The position numbers and the translations under genes were made by a program. Below are positions 52,436 to 59,865 of a stretch of 64,000 bases of DNA, piece after piece. The notes beneath the pieces are model-generated. The model saw only the letters and a program-made list of their open reading frames with translations. It did no database searches and had not been told where the DNA came from. The stretch comes from an uncultured Vampirovibrio sp. GTDB lineage: Bacteria; Cyanobacteriota; Vampirovibrionia; Gastranaerophilales; Gastranaerophilaceae. The stretch is taken from assembly GCA_910577395.1 (NCBI GenBank), contig CAJTLG010000001.1:248001-312000 (forward strand), given 5' to 3'. Numbering within the stretch: position 1 is the first letter of the stretch; the number at the start of each line of letters is the position of its first letter.

Positions 52436-53023
52436 TTAGCACATATATGGTTTAATGTATTCTTGTAATTTACATCTTGCCCTTGCTATTCTTGATTTGA
52501 CAGTTCCTATGCTTGAATTTGTAGCGCGCGCTATTTCATCATATGTAAGTCCTTGTATTTCCCTCATTATGATTGCCATTTTGAACGGCTCCTTTAATTT
52601 ATCTATAGATTTTTTTATAACAAGGTCAAGTTCGTCATTTAAAATGCATTCATGCGGCGTGTTTGAATTATCTGGTATTTCAAATTCCTTTTTGTCTTCT
52701 TCCGGTTCGCTTTCTATATTTACAATATTAATGGGTACTCTCTGTTTTTTTCTTAAAGAATCGTAGAACTGTCTTATGGTTATTTGGTTGAGCCAGGCTT
52801 TAAAAGTTTTCGGGTTTTTTAATTTTTTTATATTCTTTGCAACTTTAAGTAATATTTCCTGGGTTAAATCTGAAACTTCGTCGCAACGTGCATTCATATA
52901 GTAAAGTGTCGCGAAGATATTTTTTTCTTCTCTTCGCACAAGCTCTTCCAGCGCTTCAAGGTCATTATCCTGCGCTTTTTTTATCAATTCTTCAGTTGTA
53001 ACATTTTTGAATTTTAGTTTCAT
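52436..53023 (-). CDS. ECF-family RNA polymerase sigma factor
   Basis: The 195-residue sigma factor has region 2 (ALEELVRREEKNIFATLYYM ... DLTQEILLKV, FKAWLNQITIRQFYDSLRK) and region 4 (IKKSIDKLKEPFKMAIIMRE, LTYDEIARATNSSIGTVKSRIARARCKL). Between them is an acidic linker. It lacks regions 1 and 3, as ECF factors do. The downstream zinc-finger gene is the likely anti-sigma. Its own promoter, if autoregulated, would lie in 53024-53070, shared with the divergent thiE. Confidence 0.94.
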   Translation of the reverse strand: MKLKFKNVTTEELIKKAQDNDLEALEELVRREEKNIFATLYYMNARCDEVSDLTQEILLKVAKNIKKLKNPKTFKAWLNQITIRQFYDSLRKKQRVPINIVNIESEPEEDKKEFEIPDNSNTPHECILNDELDLVIKKSIDKLKEPFKMAIIMREIQGLTYDEIARATNSSIGTVKSRIARARCKLQEYIKPYMC

Positions 53024-53070
53024 AGATTAATAATCAACAATTTCTGCTTAATTATCCACATTCTTTGTTA

Positions 53071-53076
53071 TATAAT
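53071..53076 (+). promoter_or_regulatory. -10 box for thiE
   Basis: TATAAT at 53071-53076 with a TTAATT 17 bp upstream. Predicted start about 53083, which excludes the GTG at 53079 as the true start of thiE and favours the TTG at 53106. Confidence 0.45.
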
Positions 53077-53105
53077 CAGTGTGGCATTATTTGGGATTTT
53101 ATAAC

Positions 53106-54116
53106 TTGAAGAGAATTATTGATGCAAATATAAACAGGGCAGCTGAAGCTTTGCGCGCACTGGAGGAGATTTCCCGGTTTTTTTTAAATGATATGCAATT
53201 ATCAAAAAAACTTAAAAATATGCGCCACTTTATATGTTCTTTTTTTGATAATGACTATGAGAGTCTTTTGTGTTCAAGAGATACTGTTAATGATGTCGGT
53301 ACATCTATTAAAAATCCTACAAAAAATAACAGAAATTTAAGTATTGAAAATATTTTTAAATCAAATATAAAAAGATTGCAGCAAGCCTTAAGAATGCTTT
53401 CAGAATATGCTAATCTGCCGGAAACGTTCAGGTATGAGAGTTACACAATTGAAAAGGAAATGTTTGAAGGAATAAAGATGAATATAAAGAAATATATGCT
53501 TGAAAATCGCAAGCTTTATCTTGTTACAAATTCTGATAAATTTAATTCTGATAATGAGTTTTTAGACAGGGTTGCTCTTGCGCTTAAAAATGGTGTTGAC
53601 ATTATCCAGCTTCGTGAAAAAAACCGCCCCGCAAGGGAAATTATAGAATTAGGTTTAAGGATTAGAGAGCTTGCAAGTAATTTTAATGTGTTGTTTATAG
53701 TGAATGACAGAGTTGATATAGCAAAAATGGTAAATGCAGACGGTGTTCATCTTGGGCAGGATGACGTTAGTTTGCATTGTGCGCGTGAAATATTGGGTGA
53801 AAAATCAATAATCGGTATTTCGACTCACTGCCCCGATGATGCCAAAAGGGCCATGCAGGAAGGCGCTGATTATATTGGTGTAGGCCCTGTCTTCAAAACA
53901 CCGACTAAACCTGGCAGAATTCCCGTTGGCTTGGAGTATGTTAAATGGGCAAAAGAAAATGTTAATATTCCGTTTTTTGCGATAGGTTCAATCGAGCCGG
54001 ATAATGTTAATGAAGTTGTTCAGGCAGGTGTTTCCAGGATTGCTGTTGTAAGAGCAATCATGAATAGCGAAACTCCTGAAAAAAATATTGAAATTTTTAA
54101 GAATATACTTTCGTAA
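53106..54116 (+). CDS. thiE: Thiamine phosphate synthase with N-terminal ThiD2-like domain
   Basis: ThiE joins HMP-PP and thiazole phosphate to thiamine phosphate. The C-terminal ~210 residues are the TIM barrel with QLREKN, FIVNDRVDIA, DGVHLGQDD, GISTHCPDDA and GVGPVFKTPTKPG. The N-terminal ~125 residues (IIDANINRAAEALRALEEI ... LQQALRMLSEYANLP) form the helical domain found in cyanobacterial and some other ThiE proteins. This supports the cyanobacterial affinity. The start is chosen at TTG 53106 from the predicted transcription start; a GTG at 53079 is the alternative. It converges on the MATE gene with a 20-base overlap. Confidence 0.92.
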   Translation: MKRIIDANINRAAEALRALEEISRFFLNDMQLSKKLKNMRHFICSFFDNDYESLLCSRDTVNDVGTSIKNPTKNNRNLSIENIFKSNIKRLQQALRMLSEYANLPETFRYESYTIEKEMFEGIKMNIKKYMLENRKLYLVTNSDKFNSDNEFLDRVALALKNGVDIIQLREKNRPAREIIELGLRIRELASNFNVLFIVNDRVDIAKMVNADGVHLGQDDVSLHCAREILGEKSIIGISTHCPDDAKRAMQEGADYIGVGPVFKTPTKPGRIPVGLEYVKWAKENVNIPFFAIGSIEPDNVNEVVQAGVSRIAVVRAIMNSETPEKNIEIFKNILS

Positions 54117-55431
54117 GTTTTTTAATTTTTCTTATAAGTATTGTACTTGATATTATGCAAGCTACAAAAATTCCGCAAGCAAGCCCAATCCAAAAACCGT
54201 TTAACACAATACCATATTTGAAGGCAAGAACACTTCCAAATGGGATGCTTACCACAAGATATGCAAATGCCATTGTCCACATAATAGGTTTTGTTTCTTT
54301 AAGTCCTTTAAGCGCGCCCACACAAGCGCATTGCATTCCGTCAAAAAACAAGAAACACAACACTATCCCAAGCACAGGTAAACAAGTTTGTACAACAATC
54401 GGGTCTTTTGTAAAGATTTTAAGTAATTGATGCGGAAAAAACCCGTAAAGCACCATATTTGTTGCCATATAACCTATTATTAGAATATATCCTGTTATAG
54501 TGTATCTTTTTATGTTTTGAATATTTCTTTCTCCGTTTGCAAAACCAATCTTTATGGCTGCCGCATTGGATATAGATAACGGTATCATATAAGTGGTACC
54601 TGTCATTGTTACTATTATGTTGTGGCAGGCAGCGTATACTTCCGTGAATTTTCCGACGAGAATAGCTGTAATGTTAAATCCTAAAAATTCAAAAAATAAG
54701 GCAAGAGAAATAGGCCAGCCGGTTTTAATTAAATCTTTAATATAACTTTTGTATTTTTGAGTTTTGCCTTTTAAAAAAGGAATACAGTATAGAAATAAAA
54801 TCAGCGCCATAAGCCACCTTACAATAAGGCTTGCAATAGCAAGACCTTTAACGCCAAGTTCAGGGAAACCAAGGTAGCCAAATACAAAAACAATATTTAA
54901 AAATATATTTAAAAATATTGCACCAACAACAATAAGGTTTGGAAATATAACAATTTCGTATGCCTGCAGGAATTCTTTAAATGCCATAAATAATAATCCC
55001 GCAAACGCCCCCCAACTTGAAATTTCAAGATATTTGGTTACATAATATGCTAAATCGCCTGCAAGACCTATATTTGGAATTATAGGTAATATTAATCTTA
55101 TTAAAGTGAAAAATATCAATCCTATAAGGAGAGAATAAAATGTTGTTACCCTGAAGAGGTTTTTTGCAGGAATTCTCATGCCCCTAAGATTAGATATAAC
55201 AGGTGAAATGCTTGCCATAAAGCCGACACCTGCAATTAAAAAGGTCATAAAGATTGCGGATGCAACACTTATGGCGGCAAGGGTCACTGTGCCATGTCTG
55301 CCTGCAACAATAACGTCACCAACATTAATCAGCATATTTCCCACATTTCCTAAAATAATAGGAATAGAAAGCTCTATAAGCTGCCTTGCATAGTTTTTAT
55401 ATTCTTTAATTTTTTCTATAGTCATATTCAT
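54097..55431 (-). CDS. MATE-family efflux transporter
   Basis: The 444-residue polytopic protein has 12 hydrophobic segments and MATE signatures in its N-terminal half (SIPIILGNVGNMLINVGDVIVAG, MASISPVISNLRG) and around residue 330-370. It exports organic cations or drugs with a Na+ or H+ gradient. The substrate is not predictable. It starts two bases after the stop of the upstream GlcD-type gene, so the two are co-transcribed, perhaps only by packing. Confidence 0.93.
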   Translation of the reverse strand: MNMTIEKIKEYKNYARQLIELSIPIILGNVGNMLINVGDVIVAGRHGTVTLAAISVASAIFMTFLIAGVGFMASISPVISNLRGMRIPAKNLFRVTTFYSLLIGLIFFTLIRLILPIIPNIGLAGDLAYYVTKYLEISSWGAFAGLLFMAFKEFLQAYEIVIFPNLIVVGAIFLNIFLNIVFVFGYLGFPELGVKGLAIASLIVRWLMALILFLYCIPFLKGKTQKYKSYIKDLIKTGWPISLALFFEFLGFNITAILVGKFTEVYAACHNIIVTMTGTTYMIPLSISNAAAIKIGFANGERNIQNIKRYTITGYILIIGYMATNMVLYGFFPHQLLKIFTKDPIVVQTCLPVLGIVLCFLFFDGMQCACVGALKGLKETKPIMWTMAFAYLVVSIPFGSVLAFKYGIVLNGFWIGLACGIFVACIISSTILIRKIKKLTKVYS

Positions 55432-55433
55432 AT

Positions 55434-56813
55434 CTAAAACATCTTATTTGGGTTCATAATATTGTCAGGGTCAAATAATTTCTTGATTTTTTCCATATAT
55501 TTGTACGCAACAGGGTCAAGCGCCATTTTTAAATATGGTTTTTTTTCACTTCCTATACCGTGTTCTCCGGAAAGACTCCCGCCAAGGTCTATTGCAAGTT
55601 TAAATAATTCTGTTTTCACTTTTTCAAAGTTCTTTTTTTCTTCTTCGTTATTTAAATCCAGTGCAAAATTCGGGTGGATATTTCCGTCCCCCGCATGGCC
55701 CATAATGCAGACCATTATATTGTATTTTGAGCAAATTTCCCGAATACCTTGTATCAATGGTAGAATTTTTGATTTATTAACCACAACATCTTCGGTTGCA
55801 ACATTTGGTTTTAATTTTGTAACACACGCGTATGCACTTCTTCTTGCTTTCCATATGTTTTCATTTTCTTCTTCATTATTGCTTTGAATTATTTTAACTG
55901 CACCTGAATTTTCTAAAATTGAAAATAGCTTTTTGTTATCCTCTTTAATTTTAGCTTCACTTCCGTCTATTTCGATTAAAAGTGCCGCTTCTTTATCTTC
56001 TATAATTCCTGTTGGGTTAAACTTTTCAATTGTTTGGAGCGTATTCTTATCTAATAAATCAAGTGTTGAAGGTACTATTAGTGCATTTATCACATTATTA
56101 ACACCCTTTGCCGCATCAACTATTGAGTCAAAATATGCAAAAGTTACAAGTCTTTTTTCCGGTTTTGGTATAAGCTTAAATGTGATTTCTGTAATAACAC
56201 CAAGCGTGCCTTCCGAGCCTGTAAAAAGCTGTGTTAAATTATATCCTGTTACATTTTTTGCAACATTAGAGCCTGTTTCAATAATTTCCCCTGTTGGCAG
56301 CACAACTTTTAAATTTATAACATAATCTTTTGTTGTACCATACTTAAAAGCCCTTGGGCCTCCTGAAGATAGTGCCACAGCACCTCCTGCGGTTGAAACT
56401 GCAAGATTAGAAGGGTCCGGCGGGAAAAAGAGCCCGTTTTTTTCAGCCTCTTTATTTAGATGCCCTATTGTCACGTATGGTTGCACCTTTATTGTTAAAT
56501 CTTCTTTATTTAATTCAATAATTTTATCCATAAGCGAAAGGTGTAAAACTATACTTTTATTATTTGGCTTACACCCTGATGTATGACATGTTGCAGCTCC
56601 CCTTGGTATGATATTTAAACCGTATTCGGCTGCTATTTTTATTATATCCCTGACGTTTTCTGTTGATGCAGGAAAGACAACGCAAACAGGCAGGGCTATC
56701 TCATCTTTTAACGGTGCGGTATCAAATGCGTAAGGGTAAATATCTTCTTGTTTATCCAAGACCTTTATATTTAGCCCTTTGATTTTTTCTATAACTTTTT
56801 GCATAAAAGTCAT
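55434..56813 (-). CDS. FAD-linked oxidase, GlcD/D-lactate dehydrogenase family
   Basis: The 459-residue flavoprotein oxidises a 2-hydroxy acid (glycolate, D-lactate or similar). The PCMH FAD-binding domain shows PRGAATCHTSGC, STAGGAVALSSGGPRAFKYG and NVTGYNLTQLFTGSEGTLG. The C-terminal cap has GHAGDGNIHPN and SGEHGIGSEKKPYL. GlcE and GlcF partners are absent, so a single-subunit D-lactate dehydrogenase-like enzyme is more likely than a glycolate oxidase complex. It forms a pair with the MATE gene. Confidence 0.92.
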   Translation of the reverse strand: MTFMQKVIEKIKGLNIKVLDKQEDIYPYAFDTAPLKDEIALPVCVVFPASTENVRDIIKIAAEYGLNIIPRGAATCHTSGCKPNNKSIVLHLSLMDKIIELNKEDLTIKVQPYVTIGHLNKEAEKNGLFFPPDPSNLAVSTAGGAVALSSGGPRAFKYGTTKDYVINLKVVLPTGEIIETGSNVAKNVTGYNLTQLFTGSEGTLGVITEITFKLIPKPEKRLVTFAYFDSIVDAAKGVNNVINALIVPSTLDLLDKNTLQTIEKFNPTGIIEDKEAALLIEIDGSEAKIKEDNKKLFSILENSGAVKIIQSNNEEENENIWKARRSAYACVTKLKPNVATEDVVVNKSKILPLIQGIREICSKYNIMVCIMGHAGDGNIHPNFALDLNNEEEKKNFEKVKTELFKLAIDLGGSLSGEHGIGSEKKPYLKMALDPVAYKYMEKIKKLFDPDNIMNPNKMF

Positions 56814-56924
56814 TATACTTTAAACAAAAACATCTTGCTAACGGGAACATTTAAGATATTGTTTGCATCTACTTATTAATGCCGTATTTGCTATTGTTTG
56901 ACCGGGAAAATTTCCCGGTTTTTT
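56814..56924 (+). ncRNA. Possible short orphan transcript ending at a plus-strand terminator
   Basis: A strong terminator-type palindrome ACCGGGAAA-A-TTTCCCGGT followed by T-run (56901-56924) is oriented to the plus strand, but no plus-strand gene precedes it. TATACT (56814-56819) could be a -10, with a weak -35 17 bp upstream. The stretch between has no reading frame of note and a small ATCTT...AAGAT stem. The transcript is inferred from the terminator. Confidence 0.3.
56901..56924 (+). terminator. Orphan plus-strand intrinsic terminator
   Basis: Nine-base complementary arms (56901-56909 and 56911-56919) and six T on the plus strand. Confidence 0.75.
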
Positions 56925-56931
56925 ATATCCT

Positions 56932-56979
56932 TAAAAAATAAAGCCTTTAAAAGGCAAGCCGCAGCCACCCTTTAAAGGC
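56932..56979 (-). terminator. Intrinsic terminator of the coiled-coil gene 57031-57531
   Basis: GCCTTTAAA (56943-56951) and TTTAAAGGC (56971-56979) are exact reverse complements. On the minus strand they are followed by TTTATTTTTTAA. It lies 52 bp after the minus-strand stop. Confidence 0.75.
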
Positions 56980-57030
56980 ATACTATAAACCTATTATCCC
57001 TATCCGATTTTAATTATTTATTAATTCTTA

Positions 57031-57531
57031 TTAAACAAGCTTGATAGCATCATTTTTGATGTCTTGGCTTACCGCCTCTGAAAGCTGTTCTTCTTCGGCT
57101 CTTGCTGCTGCAAGTTGGTCTTGCACCTGAACCTGCTCGAGCTCAAGCTGTTGCTGCCTGTTATTAATTTCCTGAAGCATAGAATCTTGCTGCGCTTGGA
57201 ATATTGATTCCATATTCATTTGTTCAAATTGATAATTTAAATTTATTTCATCTAATGCAGTTTGTAAATTCAAATAGCTTTGTTGTGAATTTGTAGAGTC
57301 ATCAGAAGAGTTGGCGCTGTAGTTGTTTCTTGCTTGTTTTAGAAGGTTCATTCTGTTAAGGCTTAATTGGGAAGTCTTTTGATTTTGAATCATGCCAAGT
57401 TCTCTTTGAGCATATGAAGAGCTGTTTGCTAATGATTGCTGCTCTTGGCTCAATTGGACTAAGCGATATTCAAGGTTTGAAATCCTTTGCTTTAACGCCA
57501 TTTTTCTGAGTGATAATGTTACCCAGCCCAT
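57031..57531 (-). CDS. Orphan coiled-coil protein, paralog of the 3099-3785 protein
   Basis: This 166-residue protein is almost entirely helical and very Gln-rich (IQNQKTSQLSL, QQQLELEQVQVQDQLAAARAEEEQL). It has no signal peptide or membrane helix. Its first 30 residues (MGWVTLSLRKMALKQRISNL then E and SQEQ) align with the N-terminus of the protein at 3099-3785: MG, a hydrophobic stretch, R-x-S-[DN]-L-E and S-Q-[DE]. AGGAGAG precedes the ATG. It has its own promoter region and terminator. A filament or secreted coiled-coil function is plausible but unproven. Confidence 0.85.
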   Translation of the reverse strand: MGWVTLSLRKMALKQRISNLEYRLVQLSQEQQSLANSSSYAQRELGMIQNQKTSQLSLNRMNLLKQARNNYSANSSDDSTNSQQSYLNLQTALDEINLNYQFEQMNMESIFQAQQDSMLQEINNRQQQLELEQVQVQDQLAAARAEEEQLSEAVSQDIKNDAIKLV

Positions 57532-57645
57532 AGTTGTACTCTCCTAAAGTTTAGTTAATCTCTCGTGTGGTCTTGATTTTAATCTCTACACTTTAATAAA
57601 GAAAATTTGTTTTCAAAAATTGCCTTTTTTGTTTTAAAATATTAA

Positions 57646-57724
57646 GATTTGTAACAGTATATATATTTTTTGCAATTTGTATATACTGAAATTTTTTTAT
57701 ATAAATGTAAGTGAAAACCAAACC
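57646..57724 (+). promoter_or_regulatory. Promoter/leader element shared with 3003-3080
   Basis: A near-consensus promoter TTGTAT, 17 bp, TATAAA lies in a 79-bp segment that aligns with 3003-3080. An inverted repeat CAGTATATA (57655-57663) and TATATACTG (57680-57688) surrounds the -35. The first bases of the predicted transcript, ATGTAAGT...ACCAAACC, are also shared. Confidence 0.6.
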
Positions 57725-57820
57725 CTGAACGGTGTGTAGGTATTAATAATTATCGGCTTAACGGCTACGGACTTTATGGAGAAAGTTTATATAAACCGCA
57801 AATTATATTTGCGGTTTTTT
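57710..57820 (+). ncRNA. Orphan short transcript (about 110 nt)
   Basis: The shared promoter at 57646-57724 is followed after about 100 bases by an intrinsic terminator and no gene of note. The only start codon leads into the terminator stem and stops after 17 codons. Either a small RNA or the remnant of a lost gene that kept its leader. Confidence 0.45.
57793..57820 (+). terminator. Intrinsic terminator of the orphan transcript
   Basis: AAACCGCAAAT (57793-57803) pairs perfectly with ATTTGCGGTTT (57807-57817), ending in a run of six T (57815-57820). Confidence 0.85.
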
Positions 57821-57824
57821 ATTA

Positions 57825-57830
57825 TATAAT
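57825..57830 (+). promoter_or_regulatory. -10 box six bases before the NMP-kinase-like gene
   Basis: TATAAT (57825-57830) is separated from the ATG at 57837 by exactly six bases, with no ribosome site. It directly follows the preceding terminator. Confidence 0.45.
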
Positions 57831-57836
57831 TTAGCT

Positions 57837-58358
57837 ATGAAAAAACTTATTGTAATATCCGGCAAACAATACTCCGGGAAGGATACGGTAGCAAAGCTTT
57901 TATTGGATGAATTGCCGACATTTAAAAGAATTGGTATTGGTGATGCTATTAAAATAATGTACGGCAAACAAAACAATCTTACCTATGAAGAGATTGAGGC
58001 AGATAAAGGAACTCACCGTACGGGTTTAATAGAACTTGGTGACTGGGGAAGAAAGCAAGACCCTGATTACTGGCTGAATGTTATATTGGATATGGATTCG
58101 GATATCATTGTTCCGGATTTGCGGCTTGAGCACGAACTTGATGTTTTCAAGGCAAATAATGCCTTCATGATTAGAGTTGAGGCAAGTGCTGAAACAAGGC
58201 GTACAAGGGGAATTATTACAAATGAAAATGATTTAACTGAAATTGCCCTTGATAACTATGCGGGTTGGAATTATAAAATAGATAATAATTCCGATTATGA
58301 AACTCTGCAAAGGGCTGTTAAACTGTTAATTGAGGATGTTATAAAATATTTTTCTTAA
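57837..58358 (+). CDS. P-loop kinase resembling animal-type phosphomevalonate kinase/dNMP kinase
   Basis: The 173-residue P-loop kinase begins MKKLIVISGKQYSGKDTVAK (Walker A). It has ELGDWGRKQDPDYWL, a Walker-B-like IIVPDLRLEHEL and ALDNYAGWNYKIDNN. Order and spacing recall the animal phosphomevalonate kinase family (GKRKSGKD, WGEEKRQADPGFF, VSDTRR, LDNFGDFDWVI), itself close to NMP/dNMP kinases of phages. In a bacterium without visible mevalonate genes a nucleotide-monophosphate substrate is more likely. No Shine-Dalgarno; the -10 box lies six bases upstream. Confidence 0.75.
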   Translation: MKKLIVISGKQYSGKDTVAKLLLDELPTFKRIGIGDAIKIMYGKQNNLTYEEIEADKGTHRTGLIELGDWGRKQDPDYWLNVILDMDSDIIVPDLRLEHELDVFKANNAFMIRVEASAETRRTRGIITNENDLTEIALDNYAGWNYKIDNNSDYETLQRAVKLLIEDVIKYFS

Positions 58359-58376
58359 AACTGACCTTGCTTATTT

Positions 58377-59237
58377 TTATTCATCAAGAAAGCTGTTAGT
58401 TGCAAGATTTATATATTCAAGCAGTTTTGCAAAATACTCTAAATCGCATTCTCCGCTAGCTATAATATCACATTCATTTTTAGCGGGCTGTACGTATTTT
58501 TCGCCGGCTTTTAAAACATATTCCCAGTGCCTTTGTGCATTTTCTTTATCTTGATTTCTGGATTTTGCACGTCCTATAAAGCGTTTTTTTCTTATTTTAT
58601 TATCTGTTTCAACATAAATCCTTATATCGAAAAGATTTTTAACGGGCTCAAATACGGTAGACATTCCTTCAACGACAATAATTTTGTTGCTTTTAACAGG
58701 AAGTCCGTTTGGTATGCTGATGCCGGTACCGTTTATAAGATATTTTGGTGCAAGAATATCATTTCCGTTTTTTAAATCTGCAAGATTTTTTCCCATTAAG
58801 TCGAGTTGAAAATTTTCGGGCGCATCAACATCGTATCCCGCATCTCTTAATTTATCAAAATCGCCATATTTTTTAATTAACTCTGATATATCATTAAAAT
58901 AAGTATCTGTACTTAAAATGCTTACCGGTAAATCAAGTCTTTTAGTGTTTTTTAGAATTTCTTCGCATATTGTAGATTTCCCCGAGGCGGATTCACCTGT
59001 TATTCCGATTAAAATTCTTTGCTTCGGTTCGTTTATCAGCCTGTTTAAAAACTTTTCTATAAAATCATCTTTAATGTGCAAGAAAAGATTTTGCCCTGTC
59101 TTTTTGTCCCAATTAATTATTTGCTTAAACTTTGTTTTTAAATAAAACGCAAGGAATTCTCTACCCATGCGGGTTTCAAAATTTGGCTTTTGAATTTTAT
59201 CTTTATGTATAGAAAAATCTTCAAGTAAGCTATTCAT
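58377..59237 (-). CDS. Uridine kinase/phosphoribulokinase-like P-loop kinase
   Basis: The 286-residue protein has about 70 residues of helical N-terminus. The P-loop GITGESASGKST (about 79-90) follows, then STDTYFND as in uridine kinases (acidic base region), DAPENFQLDLM, and a Walker-B-like IIVVEGMSTVFEP. The C-terminal part has a basic lid (KIRKKRFIGRAKSRN). It belongs to the uridine kinase/PRK superfamily; the acceptor is unknown. It converges with the previous kinase and starts 18 bases downstream of rnpA. Confidence 0.85.
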   Translation of the reverse strand: MNSLLEDFSIHKDKIQKPNFETRMGREFLAFYLKTKFKQIINWDKKTGQNLFLHIKDDFIEKFLNRLINEPKQRILIGITGESASGKSTICEEILKNTKRLDLPVSILSTDTYFNDISELIKKYGDFDKLRDAGYDVDAPENFQLDLMGKNLADLKNGNDILAPKYLINGTGISIPNGLPVKSNKIIVVEGMSTVFEPVKNLFDIRIYVETDNKIRKKRFIGRAKSRNQDKENAQRHWEYVLKAGEKYVQPAKNECDIIASGECDLEYFAKLLEYINLATNSFLDE

Positions 59238-59255
59238 TATGAACTTATAATACTC

Positions 59256-59624
59256 CTAAAGAAATTTGTTTGCTAATTTATTTATAAGTTTTGTAACACT
59301 TGTTTGGGCGGTTCTAAAATCCAAATCCAAACTGTTTTCCTTTGCAACATATATTAAACTTTGAAAAGAATTATATTTTTCTATTGAGTTTTCTTTTATG
59401 GCAAGCCGTAAAGCCTCTCTTGCAAGGCGTTTTATTTTATTTCTTTTAACAGCACGTTTGTGTATTTTTTTACTTACAACAAAACCTGTCTTTGTGGGTA
59501 TATCAGCATTTTCCTTGTTCTTGCCACCATATAATACAAAAAACTCATCCGAGACAATCCTTTTTTGCGAATAGGTTGCCTTAAAAGATGAGCCTTTTTT
59601 TAATCTAAACTCTTTTTTAAGCAC
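59256..59624 (-). CDS. rnpA: Ribonuclease P protein component
   Basis: RnpA is the protein subunit that helps the RNase P RNA mature tRNA 5' ends. The 122-residue protein has FKATYSQKRIVSDEFFVLY and the basic signature KIHKRAVKRNKIKRLAREALR. It begins with a GTG inside the last codons of rpmH (8-base overlap), the usual bacterial arrangement, so it depends on rpmH translation. yidC and yidD, which often follow, are absent. Confidence 0.95.
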   Translation of the reverse strand: MLKKEFRLKKGSSFKATYSQKRIVSDEFFVLYGGKNKENADIPTKTGFVVSKKIHKRAVKRNKIKRLAREALRLAIKENSIEKYNSFQSLIYVAKENSLDLDFRTAQTSVTKLINKLANKFL

Positions 59625-59769
59625 GTTTTTTAGCTGTTATTGCTAATGAGTGACGACCTTTAGAGCGTCTTCTGTTAAGAGTTTTTTGACCTTCCGGTGT
59701 TGCCATTCTTGCTCTAAAACCGCTTACTTTCTGTCTTTTTCTTTTTGTGCCTTCAAGTGTGCGACGCAT
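59617..59769 (-). CDS. rpmH: Ribosomal protein bL34
   Basis: The 50-residue, very basic protein starts MRRTLEGTKRKRQKVSGFRA and continues ARMATPEGQ to a KGRHSL...KKRA end, the L34 signature. AAGGAGA lies seven bases upstream of the ATG. A perfect -35 and good -10 precede it. The length is slightly above the usual 44-46. It overlaps rnpA by eight bases. Confidence 0.95.
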   Translation of the reverse strand: MRRTLEGTKRKRQKVSGFRARMATPEGQKTLNRRRSKGRHSLAITAKKRA

Positions 59770-59809
59770 TTATTTTCTCCTTGACATTTTTCTATTATCA
59801 GTATGAAAT

Positions 59810-59838
59810 ATAATAGATTAGACATATCTAGCTGTCAA
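59810..59838 (-). promoter_or_regulatory. Promoter for rpmH-rnpA
   Basis: On the minus strand TTGACA (59833-59838) and TATTAT (59810-59815) are separated by exactly 17 bp, the best consensus promoter on this strand in the window. Confidence 0.8.
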
Positions 59839-59865
59839 GCATAGTACAAGGAGAATGATTATATT

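Noticed and set aside
53024..53105. TPP riboswitch upstream of thiE
   Set aside because: The 82-bp space lacks the conserved TPP (THI box) sequences, and the -10 box leaves no room for a leader that long.
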